The notes: a model not told the origin generated them from the letters alone. Counted from the first letter of the stretch, positions 9,725 to 18,972 are shown. The stretch is DNA of 64,000 nt from Variovorax paradoxus (GCF_009755665.1 NZ_CP046622.1:1426001-1490000); one strand, 5' to 3'. Program-made: numbers and translations.

Positions 9725-11086
9725 TCAGGGCAGCCAGCGTTCCACCCGGGGCGCGTCGGCCAACTGCCAGATACGCTGGCACAGCGCCTTGGCCTCTTCG
9801 GCCGTGGCGCCTTCGCCGTAGTGCGCAAGACGCTGCATCTTGTCTTCGATTTCGGCGCGGCTCAGCGTGTTGCCGGGGTCGCCCTTGGGCTCGTCCACGC
9901 GGCCCTGCAGCGTGCGGCCGTCGCGGGTCTGCACGCTCACCTTGCCAATCCAGCGCGCGGGGTAGGCGGTATCGACCTCGGTATCAAGCTCCATTGCCAC
10001 CTTGTCGCGGAACGCGGCCACCTCGGGCGCCACAAAATCGCGGTCGAACTCGCCCAACCCGGCGCGGCCGTGCACCGCAATAAGGCCCAGCACGGTGCCC
10101 ATCGAGAACTTGCCCTGGTGCACCGTGGCCGGCACCGTGACGCGGCCCAGCACGTCGATGGCGCCTTGGTGCACATGCGTGGTCACGCGGGCCACATCGT
10201 CGGGCTTGAGGCTGTGCTGCGTCATTACCTGCAGCAACGCATCGGCCGCGGGATGGGTGTGGCGGCACGAGGCGTGGTACTTGAACGAGGTTTCGGCCAG
10301 TGCCCAGCGGGTGCCAAGGCGATCGGTGAGGCGGGCCGGATCGGCATCGCTCGACATGCCCACGCCAAGGCCTTGCGCACCTTCGAGCACCTTGGCGGCG
10401 CCCGTGAAGCCGTCTTGCGCAAGGTAGGCCGACATGAGCCCGCTGGCTGCCGCATGGGCACAGTGCAGCTGCTTGGAGTCGGCCGCATCGCGCAGAAACT
10501 CCCACACGCCTGCTGACTGCGTGCCGGCCGAGCCGAAGGCATGCAGCATCTGCTGCGGCGTGAGCTTCAGCAGGCTGCCCACCGCGGCGGCCGCCGCCAG
10601 CGTGCCCGCCGTTGCAGTGGTGTGAAAGGTCTTGTAGTGAGAGCGGCCCAGGAATTCGCCCACGCGGATGCCCACCTCGTAGCCCGCGACCACGGCCACC
10701 AGCAGTTGCGCACCGCTCGCGCCCATGCTCTGCGCCACGGCCAGCGCGGGTGCAATGACCACTGCGGCGGGGTGGAACACCGAGCCGTTGTGCACGTCGT
10801 CCTGTTCCACGTAGTGCGAGGCCGCGGCGTTGACCAGCGCTGCGAACACCGGCGAGCTGGTGCGGCGCGAGGTGAGTATTTCACTCGGCCCATCGGCGGG
10901 GCCCATCATCTGCGCAAAGCGCTCGATGGAGCGCACCGGCCGCGCAGTGCGGGCCGCGAGCACCGAGCCCAGCCAGTCGAGCATCAGGTCTTCGGTGCGG
11001 CGCAGCACGGGCGCGGGAATGTCCGCGAACTGCAGTTCGGCGGCAAAGGTGGCGAGCACCTTGCTCGGATGATTTGAATCGGTCAT
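9725..11086 (-). CDS. MmgE/PrpD family protein
   Basis: Member of the MmgE/PrpD family (453 aa), which includes 2-methylcitrate dehydratase and cis-aconitate decarboxylase. The all-helical N-terminal domain (HYVEQDDVHNGSVFHPAAVV carries the conserved D-x-x-H-N...HP region) and the C-terminal lid domain are both present. It starts 12 bases after the acyl-CoA dehydrogenase upstream, so the two are co-transcribed. In such clusters the enzyme usually hydrates, dehydrates or decarboxylates a tricarboxylate-like acid; there is no prpB/prpC nearby, so a true 2-methylcitrate cycle role is unlikely. Confidence 0.87.
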   Translation of the reverse strand: MTDSNHPSKVLATFAAELQFADIPAPVLRRTEDLMLDWLGSVLAARTARPVRSIERFAQMMGPADGPSEILTSRRTSSPVFAALVNAAASHYVEQDDVHNGSVFHPAAVVIAPALAVAQSMGASGAQLLVAVVAGYEVGIRVGEFLGRSHYKTFHTTATAGTLAAAAAVGSLLKLTPQQMLHAFGSAGTQSAGVWEFLRDAADSKQLHCAHAAASGLMSAYLAQDGFTGAAKVLEGAQGLGVGMSSDADPARLTDRLGTRWALAETSFKYHASCRHTHPAADALLQVMTQHSLKPDDVARVTTHVHQGAIDVLGRVTVPATVHQGKFSMGTVLGLIAVHGRAGLGEFDRDFVAPEVAAFRDKVAMELDTEVDTAYPARWIGKVSVQTRDGRTLQGRVDEPKGDPGNTLSRAEIEDKMQRLAHYGEGATAEEAKALCQRIWQLADAPRVERWLP

Positions 11087-11098
11087 GGATCAGTTCCT

Positions 11099-12262
11099 TC
11101 AGAACGAGCGGGGCAGGCCGAGCATGTGCTCCGCCACGTAGCTCAGGATGAGGTTGGTCGAGATCGGCGCGACTTGATACAGCCGCGTCTCGCGGAACTT
11201 GCGCTCGATGTCGTATTCGCAGGCAAAGCCAAAGCCGCCATGGAACTGCAGGCAGGCGTTGGCGGCCTCCCAGCTGGCCTTGGCCGCCAGGTACTTGGCC
11301 ATGTTGGCCTGCGCGCCGCAGGGCTCGCGCGCATCGAACAGGCGGCAGGCTTCATAGCGCATGAGGTTCGCGGCTTCGATTTCGATGAAGGCTTCGGCAA
11401 TGGGGAACTGCACGCCTTGGTTCTGGCCGATGGGCCGCCCGAACACCACGCGCTCTTTCGTGTATGCGGTGACCTTGTCGATGAACCAGTAGCCGTCGCC
11501 GATGCATTCGGCCGCAATGAGCGTGCGCTCTGCATTGAGACCGTCGAGGATGTACTTGAAGCCCTGGCCCTCTTCGCCGATCAGGTTCTCGGCCGGGATC
11601 TCGAGGTTTTCGAAGAAGAGTTCGTTGGTCTCGTGGTTCACCATGTTGAGAATGGGCCGCACCGTCATGCCGTTGCCGATGGCCTCGCGCAGGTCGACGA
11701 TGAAGATCGACATGCCTTCGGACTTTTTCTTCACGTCCGCCAGCGGCGTGGTGCGCGCCAGCAGGATCATCAGGTCCGAGTGCTGGATGCGCGAGATCCA
11801 CACCTTCTGCCCGTTGATCACGTATCGGTCGCCCTTCTTCACGGCCGTGGTCTTGATCTTGGTGGTGTCGGTGCCCGTGCTGGGCTCGGTCACGCCCATT
11901 GATTGCAGGCGCAGCTCGCCGGTGGCAATGCGCGGCAGGTAGTTGCGCTTTTGCGCCTCGCTGCCGTGGCGCAGCAGCGTGCCCATGTTGTACATCTGGC
12001 CGTGGCAGGCGCCGGAGTTGCCGCCCGAGCGGTTGATTTCTTCCATGATTACCGAAGCCTCGGTGAGCCCGAGGCCCGAGCCGCCGTACTCCTGCGGAAT
12101 GAGCGCGGCCATCCAGCCGGCCTTGGTGAGCGCATCGACGAACTCGGCGGGGTAGCCGCGCGCTTCGTCGACCTTGCGGAAATACTCGTTGGGAAACTGC
12201 GCGCACAGGTCGCGCACGGCGTCGCGGATATCGGAAAAACGGGTGTCGTTGCTGCTGTTCAT
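11099..12262 (-). CDS. Acyl-CoA dehydrogenase
   Basis: FAD-dependent acyl-CoA dehydrogenase (387 aa), which introduces the alpha-beta double bond in an acyl-CoA and passes electrons to ETF. The mid-domain signature GVTEPSTGTDTTKI and the NGQKVWIS strand are seen, and the C-terminal helical domain carries QFHGGFGFACEYDIER. Length is normal. It leads the minus-strand pair with the MmgE/PrpD gene and is divergent from the fused dehydrogenase gene, with about 106 bases between the starts holding both promoters. Substrate unknown. Confidence 0.93.
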   Translation of the reverse strand: MNSSNDTRFSDIRDAVRDLCAQFPNEYFRKVDEARGYPAEFVDALTKAGWMAALIPQEYGGSGLGLTEASVIMEEINRSGGNSGACHGQMYNMGTLLRHGSEAQKRNYLPRIATGELRLQSMGVTEPSTGTDTTKIKTTAVKKGDRYVINGQKVWISRIQHSDLMILLARTTPLADVKKKSEGMSIFIVDLREAIGNGMTVRPILNMVNHETNELFFENLEIPAENLIGEEGQGFKYILDGLNAERTLIAAECIGDGYWFIDKVTAYTKERVVFGRPIGQNQGVQFPIAEAFIEIEAANLMRYEACRLFDAREPCGAQANMAKYLAAKASWEAANACLQFHGGFGFACEYDIERKFRETRLYQVAPISTNLILSYVAEHMLGLPRSF

Positions 12263-12368
12263 CCACCGAATCTATGCCTCTCCCGCGCGAGGCGGTTCTG
12301 TGATTGCGAAACCCTCCCTTCGCCAAATGCAAATGCCGCGCAAGGGGGCGTTCTGTCACGCTGCGGCG

Positions 12369-14696
12369 ATGGACACCGAATCACTCTCCGCAATACGCGA
12401 AGCCGCGCTCGACTACTTCGTGCGCAGCCGTTCCATCCAGCGCCGGCGCGAGCGCATGGAACACCCCGATGCCGACGAGGCGCAAGGCTGGAGCGCGCTG
12501 GCCGAACTGGGCTGGACCGGCATGCTGGCACCTGAATCGACCGGCGGTATGGCCTTGGGCCTCACGGGTGCCGCGCAAGTACTGCGGGCGGCCGGCGAGC
12601 ACGTTGCGCCCGAACCGCTGCTGGCGGTGGCGGGCCTCAGCGCGCTGCTGCTGGCGCGGCTCGAATCGAAGAGCGCGCAGTCGCTGCTTGCGGACCTCGT
12701 GGCCGGCCGCAGCCTGCCCGCATTGGCTTGGCAGGAGAGCGCGGGCGACCTGAGCGCCGTGCCGCTGGCCTGCGGCTGCGAGCCGCGCGCGGGCCATGCG
12801 GGCGGCGTGCTGCTGCAGGGTGAAAAGCTCATGGTGCTGCCCGGCGCGGCGGCCAGCGGCTGGCTGGTCTCGGCGAGGGGCAGCGACGACGCGGTGCTGC
12901 TGTGGGTGCCGCGCGGCACTGCCGGCGTGAGCGAAACCCTGATGCCGCTGGTGGACGGCAGCCAGGCCGCGAGCCTGCGTTTCGAACAAGTGGAGTTGCC
13001 GCCCGAAGCGGTGCTGGCGGAAGGCCCCGCCGCGCAAGATGCGCTGCGCCATGCGCTGGCTGCCGGCCAGATTCTGCAGGCGGCCGAGCTGCTGGGCGTG
13101 GGGCAGGCCATGCTCGCGCAGACGCTGGCTTACCTGCGCACCCGCTCGCAGTTCGGCAAGCCCATCGGCAGCTTCCAGGCGCTGCAACACCGCTGCGTGG
13201 ACATGTTCATTCACCTCGAAGTGGCGCAAGCCACGTTGGCGGAGGTGCTGTCGCTCGCCAACCAGGAGCTCGCCGCCGACCGGCTCGAAGCCGAGGCCAG
13301 CCGCGTGAATGCCCGCTGCAGCGCCGCGGCGCTGCAGGTCTCGCGCGCGGCGTTGCAGTTGCATGGCGCCATCGGCTACACGCAGGAATGCGACCTGAGC
13401 CTGTACTACAAGCGCACGCTGTGCCTTTCGGCGTGGCTCGGCAATGCCGCTGCGCACCAGCGCCGCCATGCCACGCTGGCTGAAGGCGGGGAAGCACGAA
13501 CGGGCGCAGCCGAATGGGAGGGCGAGTTTCCGCGTACTGCCGACTGGAGCGAAATGCCCGAGGCGGAATTCCGCCGCATGGTGCGCGGCTTTCTGCAGAA
13601 GCGATATCCGCAACAGCTGCGCTACCTCTCGCATCGGGCCCGCTGGAGCGAGATACGCGACTGGTATCTCACCCTCTCGGAGCAAGGCTGGATCGCGCCG
13701 GCGTGGCCGCAGGCGCATGGCGGCATGGGCCTGCCCGCCGACAAGCTCATTGCATGGATCGAGGAACTGGAGCAGTACGGCGTCGCGCGCACGCCAGACC
13801 AGGGCATCGTGATGATCGGGCCGCTGTTGATTCAGCATGGCACGCCCGAACAGCAGGGCCGCTTTCTGCCGCGCATATTGAGCGGCGAGCATGTGTGGTG
13901 CCAGGGCTATTCGGAGCCCAACGCCGGCTCCGACCTGGCCGGGCTGCGCACCGAAGCCGTGGCGGGGCGCGATGCAGAGGGCGACCACTTCATCGTCAAC
14001 GGCCAGAAGATCTGGACCACGCTCGCGCAGGACGCCAACCACATCTTCATGCTCGTGCGCACCGACAAGGCCGCGCGCAAGCAAGAGGGCATCAGCTTTC
14101 TGCTGTGCGACCTGCGCACGCCGGGCATCACGGTGCGACCGATTCACACGCTCTCGGGCGAGCCCGAGTTCTGCGAGGTGTTTTTCGACAACGTGCGCGT
14201 GCCGGCCGAAAACCTGGTCGGCAAGCTGCACGGCGGGTGGACCATTGCCAAGGCGCTGCTGGGCTTCGAGCGCATCTTTCTCGGCAGCCCCAAGCAGTCG
14301 CAGTACGCACTCGGCCAACTGGCGAGGCTTGCACAGGCGCGGCGCCTTTTTGCAGACCCGGTGTTCGCGCAGCGCTTCGCGGCCCTGCGGCTCGACGTGC
14401 TCGACCTGTCGGCCGCGTACACAGGCTTTGCCGACATCGTGCGAGCGGGCAAGCCGCTGCCCGCATCGGTGTCGCTGCTGAAGATCTGGGCCAGCGAAAC
14501 CTATCACCGCATCGGCGCAATGCTGATCGAGGCCGGGGAAGAGCAGGGCGCCGTGGCCGGCGACCAGGTGCTCGACGGGCAAACCTTCAACGTGCTGTCG
14601 CCGTTGATCGGTTCGACGGCCGCAATGATCTACGGCGGCACCAACGAGATCCAGCGAAACATCCTCGCGCGGCAGGTGCTCGATCTGCCTGTTTGA
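12369..14696 (+). CDS. Tandem (two-domain fused) acyl-CoA dehydrogenase
   Basis: A 775-residue protein made of two complete acyl-CoA dehydrogenase units. The first (about 1-380) is diverged in its middle domain but keeps TRSQFGKPIGSFQALQHR near 258 and HGAIGYTQE near 332. The second (about 395-775) has the canonical YSEPNAGSDLAG near 515, NGQKIWTT and the terminal GGTNEIQRNI. Many steroid- and side-chain-degrading acyl-CoA dehydrogenases act as two different subunits, so this may be a fused heterodimer with only one competent FAD site; that is inference. Start taken at the ATG giving MDTESL; an ATG 12 codons earlier is possible. The Bug receptor and CoA ligase follow. Confidence 0.88.
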   Translation: MDTESLSAIREAALDYFVRSRSIQRRRERMEHPDADEAQGWSALAELGWTGMLAPESTGGMALGLTGAAQVLRAAGEHVAPEPLLAVAGLSALLLARLESKSAQSLLADLVAGRSLPALAWQESAGDLSAVPLACGCEPRAGHAGGVLLQGEKLMVLPGAAASGWLVSARGSDDAVLLWVPRGTAGVSETLMPLVDGSQAASLRFEQVELPPEAVLAEGPAAQDALRHALAAGQILQAAELLGVGQAMLAQTLAYLRTRSQFGKPIGSFQALQHRCVDMFIHLEVAQATLAEVLSLANQELAADRLEAEASRVNARCSAAALQVSRAALQLHGAIGYTQECDLSLYYKRTLCLSAWLGNAAAHQRRHATLAEGGEARTGAAEWEGEFPRTADWSEMPEAEFRRMVRGFLQKRYPQQLRYLSHRARWSEIRDWYLTLSEQGWIAPAWPQAHGGMGLPADKLIAWIEELEQYGVARTPDQGIVMIGPLLIQHGTPEQQGRFLPRILSGEHVWCQGYSEPNAGSDLAGLRTEAVAGRDAEGDHFIVNGQKIWTTLAQDANHIFMLVRTDKAARKQEGISFLLCDLRTPGITVRPIHTLSGEPEFCEVFFDNVRVPAENLVGKLHGGWTIAKALLGFERIFLGSPKQSQYALGQLARLAQARRLFADPVFAQRFAALRLDVLDLSAAYTGFADIVRAGKPLPASVSLLKIWASETYHRIGAMLIEAGEEQGAVAGDQVLDGQTFNVLSPLIGSTAAMIYGGTNEIQRNILARQVLDLPV

Positions 14697-14740
14697 GCCG
14701 GTTGCGTTCGCCCAAGAAATAAACAACAGGAGACAAGCCA

Positions 14741-15733
14741 ATGGAAACCACGGACATCACACGGCGGCAAGCCGTCGCCGCGCTGGCAGGCAGCGCACTG
14801 CTGGCCGCACTGCCTTCGCGCGCCTTCGCACAGCAGCAACAACAGCTGCCGCCGCTCATCAAGCTGGTGGTCGGCTACTCCGCGGGCGGTCCGGTGGATG
14901 GTGCGGCGCGCCTGCTTGCGCCCGCGCTCGGCCAGGAGCTCGGCACGCAGGTCATCGTGGAAAACCGGCCTGGCGCCAGTGGTTCGGTGGGTGGTGACGC
15001 GGTCGCCAAGGCTGCGCCCGATGCCGCGATGCTGTTCTTCGGCGCGAGCCCGACGATCACCATCAACCCGAACATCCAGCGAAAGATGCCCTTCGACCCG
15101 ATGAAGGACCTGACGCCCATCGCGCCGCTGGTGGACTACACCAACGTGCTCGTGGTCAACAAGGACTTGCCGGTGCACAGCGTGGCCGAACTGCTGGCCT
15201 ACGCGAAGGCGCGGCCGGGCAAGGTGTTCTACGGCTCGGCCGGCATCGGCGCCTCGAACCACCTGAGCGGCGCGCTGCTCGAGAAGATGACCGGCGTGCA
15301 GCTCACGCATGTGCCGTACAAGGGCAGCGCGCCCGCCCTGGCCGACGTGATGGGCGGCACCGTGACGATGATGTTCGACATCATCGCCACCTCGCGCCCG
15401 TTCATTCAATCGGGCAAGCTGCGCGCGCTGGCCGTCACATCGCGCCAGCGCAACCGCATGCTGCCCGAGGTGCCGACGATGATCGAATCCGGCGTGGCCG
15501 GGTATGACGTGGGCGGCTGGTTCGGCCTCTACGGCCCCGCGCGCATGGACCCGGCGCTGGTCGCCCGCCTGAATGCGGCCGCGCACAAGGCCATGGCGCG
15601 CGACGATATCGCCAATCGCCTGCGAGAGCAGGGCTACGAAGTGTGGACGGGCGCCGCGGAACTGCTGGCCACCAAGGGCCAGGCCGACCGGAAGCTCTGG
15701 GCCACCGCGTCCAAGGGCATCGAAGCGGAATAG
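14741..15733 (+). CDS. Bug-family substrate-binding protein (tripartite tricarboxylate transport)
   Basis: Periplasmic receptor of the Bug/TctC family (330 aa), expanded in Burkholderiales, which binds carboxylic acids. The N terminus has a twin-arginine-like signal peptide (TRRQAVAALAG...) ending near SRAFAQ, and the mature part shows VVGYSAGGPVDGAARLL and VENRPGASG, both typical. No tctA/tctB membrane genes lie nearby, so it is an orphan receptor, as is common in this lineage. It sits 44 bases after the fused dehydrogenase and 3 bases before the CoA ligase, suggesting that it captures the acid which the ligase activates. Confidence 0.92.
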   Translation: METTDITRRQAVAALAGSALLAALPSRAFAQQQQQLPPLIKLVVGYSAGGPVDGAARLLAPALGQELGTQVIVENRPGASGSVGGDAVAKAAPDAAMLFFGASPTITINPNIQRKMPFDPMKDLTPIAPLVDYTNVLVVNKDLPVHSVAELLAYAKARPGKVFYGSAGIGASNHLSGALLEKMTGVQLTHVPYKGSAPALADVMGGTVTMMFDIIATSRPFIQSGKLRALAVTSRQRNRMLPEVPTMIESGVAGYDVGGWFGLYGPARMDPALVARLNAAAHKAMARDDIANRLREQGYEVWTGAAELLATKGQADRKLWATASKGIEAE

Positions 15734-15736
15734 CCA

Positions 15737-17233
15737 ATGGTGCCCACGCGAATCCACGGGCTGCTCGAAGCGCGCGCATCGCGCTCGCCCGATGCGGTTT
15801 TTCTTTTCGAGCCCTCGGGCACCGTGTCCTATGCGGCGTTGCAGGCCATGGCCGAGGCCGCCGCCCAAGACCTGCTGGCCGCAGGCGTGCGGCCAACCGA
15901 CCGCGTGCTGCTGCTGGCCGAGAATTGTGCCGCGCACATTGCACTGATCATGGCGTGCAGCCGTGTGGGTGCCTGGTCGTGCGGCGTCAATGCGCGCATG
16001 TCGCCGGGCGAGATCGCGGCCATTGCCGAGCGCGCCGACGCGCGGCTGTGCTACTTCACCACCGGCGCCTCGGAAGCCGCGCGCCAGCACGCGATTCGCG
16101 CCGGCGCCACATCGTCGGCACTGCCCGGCGTGATGCGCTCGGCCGCGTGCGCCGAGGCCCGTCCGGAGACCGACCCCGCGCTGGCGGACGCGGCCGCCAT
16201 CATCTTCACATCCGGCACATCGGGCACGCCCAAGGGCGTGATGGTGTCGCACCGCGGGCTGCTGCATTTCGGCCGCGTCTCGGCCCGCGTGCGCTCGCTG
16301 GGCGAGCGCGACCGGGTCTACGCCTTCTTGCCGATGACGCACATCTTCGGCATTGGCACGGTGCTGATGGCGGCGCTCACCGGCGGCGCTGCGCTGGTGC
16401 TGCGCGCGAGCTTCTCGCCCGCCGACATGCTGCAGGCGCTTGCGCATGAACAGGTGTCGAACCTGCTCGGCCCGCCCACCATGTATGCGCGCCTGCTGGC
16501 GCACGTCGAGGCGGAGCGCGCTGCGATTCGCTTTCCGGCGCTGCGCTACGTCTATACGGGCTCCGCGCCGCTCGACCTGGGGCTCAAGCAGCGCGTCGAG
16601 GCGCTGTTCGGCCAGCCGCTGCACTATGGCTACGGCCTTTCGGAATACGCGGGCTCGGTGTTCCTGACGCGCGTCGAGGCTCCGCGCGCGGACACGGCCG
16701 CGGGCTACGTGGTGGAGGGCGGCGAGGCGCGCATCGTCGACTCCGGCGGCAACGATGTCGCGCCGGGAGAAACAGGCGAGATCTGGCTGCGCGGCCCCGG
16801 CCTCATGCTGGGCTACTTTCGCGATGCGGCATCCACAGCGCAGGTCATGCGTCCGGGGGGCTGGTACGCGAGCGGCGACCTCGGCCGCTTCGACGCGGAC
16901 GGCGCGCTGTTTGTGGTCGGCCGGCTCAAGGAGATGATCATCCGCTCGGGCTTCAACGTCTACCCCGCCGAGATCGAAACGGCGATCGGCCGTTTCGACG
17001 GCGTCCACCTTTGCGCGGTGGTCGGCGTGCCCGAATCGGACGGCAACGAGCAGATCGTCGCCTTCGTCGAAATGAAGCCAGGCGTGGTGCTGGACGAGCC
17101 CGCGCTCCGCACCTACCTGGCGCAGCATCTGTCGCCTTACAAGCGCCCCGCGCGCATCGAGGCGATCGGCGCAATGCCGACCACAGCCAACGGCAAGGTG
17201 CTCAAGCGCGAACTGCAGGCGCGCTGCAGATAG
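15737..17233 (+). CDS. AMP-dependent acyl-CoA synthetase/ligase
   Basis: ANL-superfamily ligase (498 aa) activating a carboxylic acid to its CoA thioester through an acyl-adenylate. The P-loop-like motif FTSGTSGTPKGV is near residue 156, the YGYGLSEYAGSV loop contacts AMP, the hinge YASGDLGRFDADG follows, and the C-terminal catalytic lysine sits in NGKVLKREL. It starts three bases after the Bug receptor gene. With the acyl-CoA dehydrogenases and SDR it makes a full activation and beta-oxidation-like route; the acid cannot be deduced from sequence alone. Confidence 0.92.
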   Translation: MVPTRIHGLLEARASRSPDAVFLFEPSGTVSYAALQAMAEAAAQDLLAAGVRPTDRVLLLAENCAAHIALIMACSRVGAWSCGVNARMSPGEIAAIAERADARLCYFTTGASEAARQHAIRAGATSSALPGVMRSAACAEARPETDPALADAAAIIFTSGTSGTPKGVMVSHRGLLHFGRVSARVRSLGERDRVYAFLPMTHIFGIGTVLMAALTGGAALVLRASFSPADMLQALAHEQVSNLLGPPTMYARLLAHVEAERAAIRFPALRYVYTGSAPLDLGLKQRVEALFGQPLHYGYGLSEYAGSVFLTRVEAPRADTAAGYVVEGGEARIVDSGGNDVAPGETGEIWLRGPGLMLGYFRDAASTAQVMRPGGWYASGDLGRFDADGALFVVGRLKEMIIRSGFNVYPAEIETAIGRFDGVHLCAVVGVPESDGNEQIVAFVEMKPGVVLDEPALRTYLAQHLSPYKRPARIEAIGAMPTTANGKVLKRELQARCR

Positions 17234-17254
17234 CGGCCCAGTGCGGTGCATGCA

Positions 17255-17671
17255 TCAGCCAAAGATGCAGGCCCGGCCTTTCTGCGTATCCATGTACTCG
17301 CGCATGCGGGCGATGCGTCCGTCCCTGAGCTCGAAGATGAAGCAGTAGTCGTTGTCGTATTTTCCGCCGTTCGCAAGCGTGGCCTGCATGCGCAGTTCGA
17401 GGATCACGGTGTCGCCTTCGCAGTACCTGCTGCGGAAATCGACGGTGACATCGGAGACGAAAAGCTTCGGGAACATCTCCGCCAGGAAGTGCACGATGGC
17501 TTTGGGTCCGATCATGTGGTCGGGGATGCCGAGCGCCAGCGCGGTGGCGTTACGCTGCGGCGCGAGCCACTCGGCGTCTTCCGTGAACCAGGCGGCAATG
17601 CGTGCCGCATCGTGGCTTGCGAAGGCCTTCCATGCATCGGAAATGGTGCGCTTGTTCTGTTCGGGTGTCAT
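17255..17671 (-). CDS. SnoaL/NTF2-like protein
   Basis: 138-residue protein with the cone-shaped SnoaL/NTF2 fold pattern: helical N terminus (NKRTISDAWKAFASHD), central AWFTEDAEWLAP segment, and C-terminal beta strands ending FIFELRDGRIARMREYMDT. Members are small-molecule isomerases, cyclases or binding proteins. I start it at the ATG giving MTPEQN; a longer reading frame upstream runs through a region with unlikely composition. It converges with the CoA ligase, with 21 bases between stops, so it is probably a separate unit. Function unknown. Confidence 0.8.
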   Translation of the reverse strand: MTPEQNKRTISDAWKAFASHDAARIAAWFTEDAEWLAPQRNATALALGIPDHMIGPKAIVHFLAEMFPKLFVSDVTVDFRSRYCEGDTVILELRMQATLANGGKYDNDYCFIFELRDGRIARMREYMDTQKGRACIFG

Positions 17672-17876
17672 GCGGTATTCAGTGAGGGAAGTGATCGAGC
17701 GCTGAAGATAGGCGCGAGGCCATCGCCGCACCCGCCGCTTCCGGACATCTCCAACGCCCGCGGGGCACTCGCCCCCTGCTCGGACTTTTCCTGCATCGAG
17801 CCGCGCCGCCGTCCTCCAGTGCCGCGCTGAAAACGGAAGCATCCTGTCTGCATCGATCAAGGAGCATCCGACCACC

Positions 17877-18056
17877 ATGGCAGACGATCCCAGCAAGCGC
17901 GGCCCGCAAGACCGGAGCCGCATCAACGTCAACGAGCCGCACGAGGTGCGGTATTGGACCCAGACCCTCGGCGTGACCGAGGCGCAACTGCGCTCGGCTG
18001 TTGCAGCCGCGGGCGTGGAGGTGAAGGACGTGCGGGTCTACCTCGGCAAACCGTAG
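17877..18056 (+). CDS. DUF3606 domain protein
   Basis: A 59-residue protein matching the DUF3606 pattern: short polar N terminus, then NEPHEVRYWTQTLGVTEAQL and a final VEVKDVRVYLG. Such proteins are frequent in beta- and alpha-proteobacteria and have no known function. A GGAG (ribosome site) lies upstream at about 17860. It stands alone between a divergent SnoaL-like gene and the next plus-strand gene 238 bases further on; that gap holds no gene I can support. Confidence 0.8.
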   Translation: MADDPSKRGPQDRSRINVNEPHEVRYWTQTLGVTEAQLRSAVAAAGVEVKDVRVYLGKP

Positions 18057-18294
18057 CCTTGCGTCCCGACTGTTCCGCGTCGTGCCCCCGCCCTGAAGAC
18101 CCGGTTTCCCCGAGGGCCAAAGCGTAGGCACGCTCCTACACCCGCCGAAGGAGGCGGGGCCGATACTTGTTGACTTTCCTTCGCTTCAGGAAGCGCAAAG
18201 TGAACGTGCCCATTGCCGTCCCCCGACCTGCAGGCCGCAGCCGTCTGCCGGCCTGTCCACAAAACGAGGCGAAGCCTTCAGGCGCCGCCGTGCA

Positions 18295-18972
18295 ATGAAG
18301 GCCTCGCCAGGAGCCCGCAGCTGGATCGCCGCCGGCGTCCGCCATGAATTGCTCACTCGCGCCTTGCCGGCATTGCGGCACGACATGGCGGCACCGGTCT
18401 CGGTCATCCGCATGGCATTGCTCATGCTCAAGCGCCAGGTCGGCGCCACACCCATCGACTCCTCCGCTTGCGAGGAGCGCGTGGCGCTCATCGACAACCA
18501 GGTGTCCGAGCTCGTGGAAGGCATCCGCTCGCTGCGCGACTGGGAGCTGGCCACGGCGGATGACGGCATCACGCGCAGTGCGTTGGTGGCGCAGTGCGTC
18601 GGGCTGATGCGCGCAGCCTTCGACATGCACGGCGTGACGCTGGACGTCGACGCCGCGCTCGATCCGCTCGAGGGCGAACCCCGCCGGCCACAGGGAGCCG
18701 CATTGCGCTATCTGCTTCTCGGAGGGCTCGGCTATCTGCACGACAGCGTGCCCGAGGCCGGCGCCATACGCATCGATGCCGATGGGGCTGACGCGCTTCG
18801 CTTGAGCGCCTTGCCGCGCGAATCCGGTGGCGTGAGCCCGGTGCTCGGCGCGCATCGTGCGCCGCGCGCATTGGCCATCGACGCCATTGCGCTGCAAAGC
18901 CTGGCCGAAGACCTGGGCTACACGGTGGCGCTGGAACGCGACAGCGTTCGCTTCTCGCTCGCCGCCGGCTGA
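18295..18972 (+). CDS. Histidine-kinase-like dimerisation/phosphotransfer protein without an obvious ATPase domain
   Basis: Unassigned 225-residue protein. Residues 24-45 (PALRHDMAAPVSVIRMAL) look like the phosphoacceptor helix of a histidine kinase, with H29 as the candidate site followed by the usual acidic residue and proline. A second helix follows (ALIDNQVSELVEGI), as in a DHp hairpin. The rest resembles a worn ATPase-like domain, with no clear N box or glycine-rich G boxes. It could be a histidine phosphotransferase of the ChpT type or a degenerate kinase. Its last 55 bases overlap the 3' end of the convergent topoisomerase gene. No response regulator is adjacent. Confidence 0.6.
   Translation: MKASPGARSWIAAGVRHELLTRALPALRHDMAAPVSVIRMALLMLKRQVGATPIDSSACEERVALIDNQVSELVEGIRSLRDWELATADDGITRSALVAQCVGLMRAAFDMHGVTLDVDAALDPLEGEPRRPQGAALRYLLLGGLGYLHDSVPEAGAIRIDADGADALRLSALPRESGGVSPVLGAHRAPRALAIDAIALQSLAEDLGYTVALERDSVRFSLAAG

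Noticed and set aside
14630..17251. Minus-strand frame of about 870 codons opposite the Bug receptor and CoA ligase
   Set aside because: Shadow of two confident plus-strand genes; sequence is His/Arg/Ala-rich with no motif.
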